Shown here: one piece after another, positions 1 through 7,540 of the stretch
Layout of the letters: each line of letters begins with the position of its first letter
Numbering within the stretch: position 1 is the first letter of the stretch
Notes under the pieces: model-generated
What the model saw: only the letters and a program-made list of their open reading frames with translations
Database searches by the model: none
What the model was told of the DNA's origin: nothing
Source of the DNA: Palsa-601 sp963801185
GTDB lineage: Bacteria; Actinomycetota; Acidimicrobiia; Acidimicrobiales; Bog-793
Assembly (NCBI GenBank): GCA_963801185.1
Contig: CAWDDW010000001.1
Span: forward strand, 1,178,001 to 1,242,000
Direction of reading: 5' to 3'
Length of the DNA stretch: 64,000 nucleotides
Position numbers and translations under genes: made by a program

Positions 1-205
1 AGGTCTGCCAGAGGTTGTGCCCGGTGCCCGTGTCCTCGATCGACACGAAGCCACCCGTCGTGACCGTCGCTGCACCGATCTCGATGCTGAGGCCCCGGAT
101 CACCGTCCCGGCGACGGTCGGCCCGAAGGCGGTGGACCCGGAGGCGCCCAGGCTGACACCCGAGGACGTGGCGCTGTCTGTCGAGGTCGGGGCGGCGACC
201 TCGGA
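1..205 (-). other. Fragment of a secreted-type protein running off the left edge
   Basis: On the minus strand, one frame is open from about position 205 to the left edge. It reads as a small-residue-rich Ser/Thr/Gly/Val sequence that includes SLGASGSTAFGP and GFVSIEDTGTG, a composition typical of secreted beta-rich proteins. There is no start codon of its own near 205. It directly follows, one base out of frame, the end of the broken lipoprotein gene at 202-801. It may be the tail of that gene after a second frameshift, or an unrelated gene fragment joined by recombination. I do not recognise a family. Confidence 0.3.
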
Positions 206-801
206 AGGTGACGGTGTGCCAATCGGACGGGATCGACGGGGCAGGGCCGGGAGCGAGGGCGACGGTACGCGGCGAGCGCGTCACGGTGTCCACGACGCGG
301 CGCGCCATCAGGCCGTTCGCGGTGATCTCAACGCCAAGAGGGCGCGTAGTAGCTGAGGAGCGTGACGCCATTCGGGCCTAGATAGACCGACACGCCGTTG
401 AGGATCGTGGGCTTCTCGCTTGCGTAGGGCATGGGCACGCGGCGTACGGGGAGGAGACGCACGGCTGTGCCCTGTTGGGACAGCTGCGGACAGCGAATCG
501 TGGTGGGCTTCGACGCGACAAAGAGCGCGCCCGGCGTGGAGAATCCCTCACACGGGTTCTGGCCGGGATAGAAGATCGAGAACGCCGCAGGCACCGATAC
601 CTGTGCGTCCCCGTAGTCCACTTGCACCCAGTCCTTCGGGGTCGCGGCGGTGTCCACTACGGGCAACGGATGAATCGGCGGTCGGGTCGTAGTCGTCGTG
701 GTCGAGGACGTGGTCGAGAGCGTCGTCTGGGAGGTGCACGCCGCGGCGACCAGCGCCACCGTGGTGCACACGATGATCCGCCACGACCGCATCGACCTCA
801 T
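202..801 (-). pseudogene. Frameshifted lipoprotein gene
   Basis: The start chosen (ATG at 801, or 792) gives a classical lipoprotein signal: a short basic N-terminus, a hydrophobic stretch and a lipobox ending VAAAC near residue 19. A Ser/Thr linker and a beta-type domain follow. The open frame stops at 328-330. The coding pattern continues in the next frame as PLGVEITANG through SIPSDWHTVTF, down to about 202. Removing one C from the CCC at about 340-342 on the minus strand joins the two. A similar pattern of a GVEITA segment, then SPR, then a Trp-His-x-Val-x-Phe segment, is familiar from actinobacterial secreted proteins, but I cannot name the family. The gene is either degenerating or misread. 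Function unknown. Confidence 0.5.
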
Positions 802-865
802 GCTCCCAAGAAGCCCCCTGGAACGGTGATCGCGTATCCGGGAGGGCAAGAACTACCGTGTCCTC

Positions 866-1222
866 GTGCGGGCCTTCGCTTACCTGACCGCCACGGTGCT
901 CATAGTGATCGGCGTCGGCGTGGGGATAGGTGTGATTGCAGAGCCGAACGGGCAGGTCGGCCCGATGGGTGTCGTGACCGGAAGGGTCTGGGCATGCGAG
1001 GGAATGTTTCCCCCGCACCCCGTGATGGTCAACGTCAATGTCACCCGCGGTGACGTGGTGGTCGCCTCAGCAGAGCTTGTCTCGGGCCACAGGTACCGGT
1101 TCCGGCTCTCCCCAGGCCGCTACACCCTTTCCTCACCTCCAGGGGGGTCAGAGCGCACCGTCGAGGTGAGAGTCGCTGCCCGACACGTCAACCACGCGGA
1201 TATCTATAACGCCTGCAAATAG
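866..1222 (+). CDS. Small membrane-anchored or secreted protein, carboxypeptidase-regulatory-like fold
   Basis: This 118-residue protein has an N-terminal hydrophobic segment (residues 5-25) and a short extracytoplasmic domain beginning VVTGRV. The later part reads FRLSPGRYTL. That gives the order strand, variable loop, GRYxL seen in carboxypeptidase-regulatory or Cna-B-like beta-sandwiches. Two cysteines, one early in the domain and one two residues from the C-terminus (NACK), could form a disulfide. The start is GTG, with a TACCGT hexamer at 854-859 exactly six bases upstream, which suggests a leaderless transcript. It diverges from the lipoprotein remnant to its left. It is far shorter than the nine-repeat protein at the right edge but shares the general fold. 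Function unknown. Confidence 0.5.
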   Translation: MRAFAYLTATVLIVIGVGVGIGVIAEPNGQVGPMGVVTGRVWACEGMFPPHPVMVNVNVTRGDVVVASAELVSGHRYRFRLSPGRYTLSSPPGGSERTVEVRVAARHVNHADIYNACK

Positions 1223-1431
1223 TGGTCTGTCGCTGAAGTGGCGAGGGTGGCTAGCGACCCAGGGGCCAACCCGTACGCCGAGTACCAGCTAGCGATGACC
1301 CCTTCGATCGCGCTCGGTGAGCCGCTCAGAACATCCAGCTATGAGCGCGCCGCGTCGGCGCGGCTCGGATAGGGGAAGTTCCGATGCCCAATGTCGTCCA
1401 GCTGCGTTGCTTTGTATCGGTCCTGCCGCGC

Positions 1432-2162
1432 TCACACCCTCGCGGTGTCGTGCCGGTAGGCGAAGACGGCGAGTGGGATGAGCGCGGCGGTCCAGCAAGC
1501 GAGCACGATCCATCCCTCTGCCGGCCAGTCCCCGTGGAGGAGCGCGGCCGGGCCGGCATGCACGAGCCAGTAGGAGGGCAGCAGCTTGACGACGGTCAGC
1601 ATCGCTCCGCTGTTGAACAAGCTCCCAAACGCGCCGCCGAAGAGGGCGAAGAAGACGACGAGCCAACCCATGGCTGGCACGAGGGCGTCCGTCGCGATCA
1701 GGTGACCCAAGATGAGGCCCATCAAGACGAACGGCACCAAGCCAACAAGAAGCAGGCCGCTCATCTCTAACCACTGCGCCGCGTTGAGGCGCACCCCAAG
1801 CGTTGCGCCGGCCAGGAAGACCAAGACGAGCGCGGGCAGCGCCACGAGGTAGGCGGCGAGCGTCTTCGCGAGGTAGTCGGTGCGGACCCGCAGCGGCGTG
1901 ATCCGCAACTGGCGGGTCCAGCCCCGAGCGCGGTCGCGCGCGAGACGGGCACCGGGTCCAATGGCGGCGAACATCGCGCCATAGGCCGCCATCCCGGTCA
2001 TGAAGTAGAGAGGAAAGGAGACGCCCGCGGCGTAGACGAATGCATGACGGTTGCCCGAAGCGACGGAGTAGTAAACGACGAGTGGAAGCGCCAAAGAGAG
2101 CGCCCACATCAGGCGACTGCGCACGGTCCGGAGGAGCTCGTAGCGCACGTGTGTGGCCGCAT

Positions 2163-2166
<4 letters not shown>
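1432..2166 (-). CDS. ABC-2 type transporter permease
   Basis: A 244-residue integral membrane protein with about six predicted transmembrane segments, for example around residues 22-38, 45-65, 106-126, 139-158, 165-190 and 220-235. This is the usual size and topology of ABC-2 permeases of the drug or antibiotic export type. Between the second and third segments is a cytoplasmic loop rich in Arg (GARLARDRARGW) leading to a RITPL motif, typical of this family. Its ATG overlaps the stop of the ATPase gene upstream by four bases (ATGA), so the two are translationally coupled and form one exporter. The substrate cannot be read from the sequence. Family assignment is firm. Confidence 0.88.
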
Positions 2167-3095
<929 letters not shown>

Positions 3096-3483
3096 GTGCC
3101 TCCCTTCGACCGCCCGCCGGAACGGCAGTTTTCGAGTCCTCGGCTGGCGGCAATCTGCCGGGAGGGCGGAACTGCTCGAACGCTACACGTCGTATTCGTC
3201 CCCGGCCTAGGGCCTTCCAATTGCTTCGGTGTCCTTAGGGAGCCCAGCGCGATTCTCGCCCGACCATCATCATCACCAATACCAATACGCCAAACACTCT
3301 GATCTGCACTCTCGCACTCGTGATGTCGCGGCATCTTGGGGAATGCCGAACGACGGGTCCGGTGCCCATGGCTAGTCGCCTCGCGGCCCGAGCAACTACC
3401 CCTGCCATTTCGGCGACGCACCTCTAGGCACCCTCGCGAGCACCGGTCCTGCCCTACCCCCTTGACCCCGCCACAATGGTCCT
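3096..3483. other. Intergenic region, no gene seen
   Basis: About 390 bases separate the divergent ABC operon (left) and the small gene at 3484 (right). It must hold the promoter of the ABC operon. I see no open frame with coding character and no strong hairpin. A CACAAT hexamer at 3472-3477 is the only promoter-like element, described separately. Confidence 0.5.
3472..3483 (+). promoter_or_regulatory. Candidate leaderless -10 box of the 3484 gene
   Basis: CACAAT at 3472-3477 lies six bases before the GTG at 3484. The same CACAAT-N6-GTG arrangement occurs at 6175-6189 ahead of the paralogous gene. The spacing matches leaderless actinobacterial promoters, in which the first base of the start codon is also the transcript start. 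No convincing -35 is visible. Confidence 0.35.
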
Positions 3484-3681
3484 GTGCCCGCTCCACCTCT
3501 CACGACAACCGAGATCGCCGAGCTGGCGGTAAGCATCCGGAGGCTTCTCAGCGACCCCGACTTCGGGATGACGGTGACTACCCGCCAGCGGTGGGAGGGT
3601 GCGCTCGCGTGCCTGGAGTTCGTCCTCGGGGAGGCTCCGCGCCTTGCTCTCGGGGGTCATAGGCGGGTCGCAGAGGGGTAG
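3484..3681 (+). CDS. Small conserved protein, copy A of a local paralogous pair
   Basis: A 65-residue soluble protein I cannot assign to a family. It is real because a second gene at 6180-6380 encodes a clear paralogue. Both carry the pattern TE(I/V), SIR.(L/M)L.DPD, a basic stretch, RWEGAL, and VLG.AP over the same 50 residues. The predicted structure is two or three helices, with no signal peptide or membrane segment. GTG start, leaderless-type upstream box. It runs tail-to-tail into the secreted Cys-repeat genes, while copy B sits head-to-head with them, so the two small genes bracket that pair. A regulatory or partner role for the secreted proteins is only a guess from position. Confidence 0.6.
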   Translation: MPAPPLTTTEIAELAVSIRRLLSDPDFGMTVTTRQRWEGALACLEFVLGEAPRLALGGHRRVAEG

Positions 3682-3805
3682 ATGGTCAGGCCAGGGTGTC
3701 CAGCTACAGGTCGGTCGGCTCAGGCGGCATGAGGTTCCGAGGGGGCTTTGCCAATAGCCAGGTCCGCTATCCACCCGCTGGGTGGCGCCAGGACAGGAGC
3801 GCCCT

Positions 3806-4885
3806 TTAGGGCTTCTGTGGCTTCCAGGTGCTTCCACCGTTGGTGGTGCCGATGATGGCGGCGCCGGACTTGGCGTCACCCACCGCGACGCAGTCCTTGG
3901 TGGACCCACAAGAGACGCCACTGAGATACGCCACGCCCGCCGGAACCTTCTGAGTGTTCCAGGTGATTCCACCGTTCGCAGATGAGCTGATCTCGACAGA
4001 GCTGGTACCTGTAACACAAGCCTTCGTCGCACAGTGGCGTCTCTGACCGACGACGACACAATCCTTCGTCGAGGAACACGAAACGCCGCTGAGATTCCCT
4101 ATCCCCCTGACACGCATCTTCCAGTTGATACCGCCGTCTGAGGTGGTAACGATGTCGACCTCGTTGTCGAAGGTGGCTGTTTCCGCGTTACCTAGCGCGA
4201 CGCAGTCCTTGGTTGACGAGCATGAGACGGCCTGGAGCGCAGGCTCCCCCTTCGGCACTTTCCGGAACGTCCAAGTGGCACCGCCGTTCGTGGTCGTGAT
4301 GGCGCCTAGACCTACAACGACACAGTCCTTCGGCGAAGAACACGAGATGCCAAAGACAGAACCCATGGTGGTGCCCAACTTCGGGACCTTCTCGGCTTTC
4401 CAGGTAACGCCCCCGTTCCTCGTGGCAAAGACGACAGCGTCGGAGAGCGAGGTGATCCCCACAGCCCAGCAAAGCGAGTTACTCGTGCACGAGACGCCCT
4501 GTAGTTCTGCAATCGCCTGCGGCAGGGTCTGGTGCTTCCAAGTGCTACCCCCGTCGGCAGTCGCGATAAGCCTGGAGGAGGCTCCCTCCAGCCCAACCAC
4601 CCAGCAGTGAGAGAGGGACGGACACGCGATCGACAGAAAGATAGTGATCGGGCTGTCTGTAATCTCGGCTTTCCAGATACCGCCCCCGTTCGTCGTGTCC
4701 AGGATCACACCACCGCTTGTCGCCGTGCCGAGTGCCCAGCAGTGCGTGGCGGTGGCGCACGAGATCTTCGACAAGCTGGTGATCGTCGGCGCCACAGCGG
4801 TCGCCCCTGACGTACCGACACCGACGCCCGCGAAGGTGGCGAGGGTCACCAGGGCGGGGAGCAGACGCTTCAGGGTCTTCATCAT
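3806..4885 (-). CDS. Secreted Cys-repeat beta-propeller-like protein 1
   Basis: The start is set at ATG 4885 (or the adjacent ATG 4882), behind a strong GGGAGGAG and giving a clean signal peptide MMKTLKRLLPALVTLA; the open frame upstream of it is not coding. The 359-residue product carries seven repeats of about 45 residues, each with an S-C-x6-C motif (such as SCSSTKDCVVVG) followed by a TTxGGxTWK-type blade turn. The blades resemble YCF48/BNR-type propellers, so it is probably an exported propeller with one disulfide per blade. The start codons overlap the stop of the paralogous gene upstream, so the two are co-translated. The ligand is unknown. Confidence 0.75.
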   Translation of the reverse strand: MMKTLKRLLPALVTLATFAGVGVGTSGATAVAPTITSLSKISCATATHCWALGTATSGGVILDTTNGGGIWKAEITDSPITIFLSIACPSLSHCWVVGLEGASSRLIATADGGSTWKHQTLPQAIAELQGVSCTSNSLCWAVGITSLSDAVVFATRNGGVTWKAEKVPKLGTTMGSVFGISCSSPKDCVVVGLGAITTTNGGATWTFRKVPKGEPALQAVSCSSTKDCVALGNAETATFDNEVDIVTTSDGGINWKMRVRGIGNLSGVSCSSTKDCVVVGQRRHCATKACVTGTSSVEISSSANGGITWNTQKVPAGVAYLSGVSCGSTKDCVAVGDAKSGAAIIGTTNGGSTWKPQKP

Positions 4886-5991
4886 GATCTCCTCCCGATG
4901 TACACGTCCGCATTGAGGGCAACAGACGTGCACCACGAAGTCGACGGGCACGAGATCGCCGAAGGTGGCCAAGACGTCCACTCGGCGACGACCTGCCGTG
5001 ACCACTTCCCGTTGCTGTAGATGAAGACGCCGGGAGAGGAGCCGGAGCCGCCCAGGCTCACGCAGAACGTCGTCTTGTGGCAGGAGATCGAACCAATGGC
5101 CAAGGGCGACAGGAGATTCTTGCTCAGCTTCCAGGTGCCTTGGCTAAGAGCGAACACCTTGGAGGAGACAAGGCCTCCGGTCGTGTTGTCGACGGTGCGG
5201 GAGACGAGGCAGAACGAAGTCGTCGGACACGAGAGACCGGGGGTGTAGCTGTACCCGCTCGGGCTGTCGAAGTAGCCGACGCGCCCGGTCCAGGACCACT
5301 TGTCGGCGTTGTAGGTGAACACTCGCCCGTTGTTGTCTACCGCCACGCAGTGGGAGGCAGTCGCGCACGAGACGACCATCGCCGCTTTCGGCTGGCGGAT
5401 TTCTATCTTGGTGGACTTTGTCCACTTCCCATCACGGTAGATGGCGGCGAGCTGTCCCTCGACGACGGCGCAGAACGAAACGGTCGGACAGGAGACCGAA
5501 GGACTGCCGTAAGAGATCCGGGGGGTCTTGAATGCGTTGTCTATCGACCACTTCCCGTCACGGTAAATGATGGACTGAACCACACTGGTCCCGGAGAAAG
5601 TGAGAGCCACCGCTACGCAGAACGACCGGCTAGCGCACGAGAGCGACGTGACCGAAGGCGGACCGGTGTTCGTCGGCGGTGGGTACTTCAGACTCGTGTC
5701 CTCCGACCACTTCCCGGCCGTTCCGTTAGCCTTTCCGCGATAGATGTAGGCCAACGGGGCGTAGTAGTTGAACGCGAGGCAGAACGAGGTCGTCGGACAC
5801 GAGACAGTGCCAAGGGCGGGCGCAGGTTTGACCGAAGGCGGGGAGTTCTTGACCACGACCGGCTTGGACCACGTCAGCTTGGTGATCGTGGCAGCTGGTG
5901 CAACCCCGGACGCCCATGACGTACCGGCACCGACGCCCGCGAAGGCCGTGAGGACCACTATGACGGTCAGCAGTCGCTTCAGGGTCCTCAT
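4882..5991 (-). CDS. Secreted Cys-repeat beta-propeller-like protein 2
   Basis: ATG 5991 is chosen because AGAAGG precedes it and it begins a signal peptide (MRTLKRLLTVIVVLTAFAG) nearly identical in pattern to that of the downstream paralogue. The 369-residue product has seven S-C-x6-C motifs (SCPTTSFC, SCASRSFC, SCATASHC and others) at 45-50 residue spacing, each followed by a Y-R-x-G-K-W-type strand instead of the TTNGG turns of protein 1. The pair therefore arose by tandem duplication and diverged in the blade turns. It is first in a two-gene operon, with its TGA inside the ATGATG of the next gene. Likely extracellular. Function unknown. Confidence 0.75.
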   Translation of the reverse strand: MRTLKRLLTVIVVLTAFAGVGAGTSWASGVAPAATITKLTWSKPVVVKNSPPSVKPAPALGTVSCPTTSFCLAFNYYAPLAYIYRGKANGTAGKWSEDTSLKYPPPTNTGPPSVTSLSCASRSFCVAVALTFSGTSVVQSIIYRDGKWSIDNAFKTPRISYGSPSVSCPTVSFCAVVEGQLAAIYRDGKWTKSTKIEIRQPKAAMVVSCATASHCVAVDNNGRVFTYNADKWSWTGRVGYFDSPSGYSYTPGLSCPTTSFCLVSRTVDNTTGGLVSSKVFALSQGTWKLSKNLLSPLAIGSISCHKTTFCVSLGGSGSSPGVFIYSNGKWSRQVVAEWTSWPPSAISCPSTSWCTSVALNADVYIGRRS

Positions 5992-6174
5992 CGGGTCCTT
6001 CTTTCTCTCGTGCTCGTCTCCAATCCCCGGCTGCGCGGGATCGCGGCTCCCCAGCACAGTTACCTTCTGCACTGAGTCTCCGCTGGCAGCCCGCTCAGCG
6101 AACAGAGGCGAAGGTCCCGACTGAGGACAAGCAGCGCCGTGACCGATGAACCTGCCCTGCTCCCTCGACGCGGT

Positions 6175-6186
6175 CACAATTGACCG
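6175..6186 (+). promoter_or_regulatory. Candidate -10 box of small gene copy B
   Basis: CACAAT at 6175-6180 is followed after six bases by a GTG at 6187, matching the arrangement before copy A. However, the GTG at 6187 is one base out of frame with the conserved protein, whose in-frame start is the TTG at 6180. Either the true start is that TTG or a base is missing in this copy's first 30 bases. Confidence 0.3.
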
Positions 6187-6380
6187 GTGCTACTCGCCCG
6201 CTCGCGAGAACAGAGGTCGAGGCGTTCGCGGAGAGCATCCGGGCGATGCTCCGCGATCCTGACGCCAGGCTGAGCACGAGCGCTCGGCTTCGTTGGGAAG
6301 GGGCGCTTACTGCCATCAAGGCCGTCCTTGGCATCGCCCCGAGCCTCGTGACGGAGGAGCCGGAGCGATTCTTGCTCTAG
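6180..6380 (+). CDS. Small conserved protein, copy B of a local paralogous pair
   Basis: A 66-residue product, paralogous to the protein at 3484-3681. The shared core runs from TEVEAFAESIR through MLRDPD and RWEGALTAIKAVLG to AP. The in-frame start is TTG. A GTG seven bases further on is positioned like copy A's start but is out of frame, so this copy may have lost a base near its N-terminus. It is divergent from the secreted Cys-repeat operon and is followed by about 200 bases of degenerate sequence leading into an integrase remnant. No family recognised, no membrane or secretion signals. Confidence 0.5.
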   Translation: MTGATRPLARTEVEAFAESIRAMLRDPDARLSTSARLRWEGALTAIKAVLGIAPSLVTEEPERFLL

Positions 6381-6577
6381 CCGGTCATAAACGCTCGACC
6401 CTGGCGTTACGGGACGCTTTCCTCCGCCAGTCGCCACCGTCGCTCCGGATGGTGCTCTTCGGATACCCATCGCGTCGGCGAGCCAGCAGCTTCCAGAACA
6501 TCCGAGAGCCAGTACGACTCGTCGGGGCTCCAGCCGGCGGCATCGACGTGACGGGCAAGCGCATCGCACACTGGTCG

Positions 6578-7111
6578 ATGGCGACGGGACTCGACCGTCG
6601 TGGCGAACTCTGCGGCTTGCGGTGGGGTCCCATCGACCTCGAAGCCGGGAGGCTCCAGATCGTGCAGACGCGGGTTGTTGTCGAGGGGGTCGCGACGGAC
6701 TCCACCCCTAAGACCTCGGCGGGGCGTCGCTCTATCCCCCTCGATCCCCTCCTCGTGCAGCGCCTGAAGGCTCTCCGTGCCCGGCAGGCGGCTGAACGGC
6801 TGGCGGCTGGCTCCGCCTATGAGGAGACTGACTACCTCTTCACGGATGAGCTGGGGCGTCGCTATCACCCAGATCACTTCTCAGCCCGGTTCGAGAAGCT
6901 CGTGGAGACGACTGGCTTGCCGCGTATCCGCCTACACGACACCAGGCACACTGCCGCCTCGATCATGCTCGCGAACGGGGTCCCGGTGAAGGTGGTATCA
7001 GAGATTCTCGGGCACTCCAGCCCCACCATCACCCTGAGCATCTATGCGCACGTCCTGCCCGGCATGGCAGAGGAGGCGGGAGCGGCACTCTCGGCGCGCC
7101 TGCTCGGCTGA
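6578..7111 (+). pseudogene. Tyrosine integrase, catalytic domain only
   Basis: The recognisable part starts at about 6584 (TGLDRRGELCGLRW) and is a tyrosine-recombinase catalytic domain of about 175 residues. The first catalytic Arg is in RRGEL, the beta-hairpin Lys in TPKTSAGRR, the HxxR box in HDTRHT, the second His in LGHSS and the Tyr in SIYAH. The N-terminal arm-binding and core-binding domains of phage-type integrases are missing. The open frame extends back to 6293 but that part lacks integrase character. It ends 85 bases before a tRNA-Ala gene, the usual position of an element integrase. I read it as the remnant of an integrated element. All catalytic residues remain, so activity in trans cannot be excluded. 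Confidence 0.7.
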
Positions 7112-7195
7112 CGCCTGCGTTGACAAGGCGTTGACATTGCTTCGTGGCGCCGTTCGGTAATCAGTGTTGTCAAGCCCGTCACCAGGACATTTGGG

Positions 7196-7269
7196 TGGAG
7201 GCGAAGGGACTCGAACCCTCGAACCTCTTGACTGCCAGTCAAGCGCTCTACCAACTGAGCTACGCCCCC
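7196..7269 (-). tRNA. tRNA-Ala (anticodon GGC)
   Basis: The minus strand folds as a full cloverleaf. The acceptor is GGGGGCG pairing with CGCCTCC, the D arm GCTC/GAGC, the anticodon stem CTTGA/TCAAG with loop CTGGCAG (anticodon GGC), and the T arm GAGGG/CCCTT with loop TTCGAGT. The third acceptor pair is G-U, the main alanine identity element. The 3' CCA is not encoded. The tyrosine-integrase remnant lies 85 bases beyond its 3' end. Confidence 0.95.
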
Positions 7270-7540
7270 AGAAGGTTGACCTCAGGGTAGCAGTCGCTCG
7301 CAGCGGCTCCGCCTGGGTCGACCACCCTGTCGGCTCCAGATGGCAGCGCTGGCGTGCCGAGATGCGGCCAGGAGGCCGCGGGTCGATGGGAGCGGGCCGG
7401 CGGAGTCCGCTGGAAGAGGCGTCCGTCTCTCCGGACGCCGAAGCCGGGTCGGGCTCAGGCGGGCACGCCGCACTCCGGCGGATTGGCCGTCAACTCATGC
7501 CTTCGTCGGAGCCGCTCCTGGCAGCCACTAAATTCACCCC

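Noticed and set aside
6293..6577. An N-terminal extension of the integrase fragment
   Set aside because: The frame is open but the sequence overlaps the small gene and shows no recombinase N-domain pattern.
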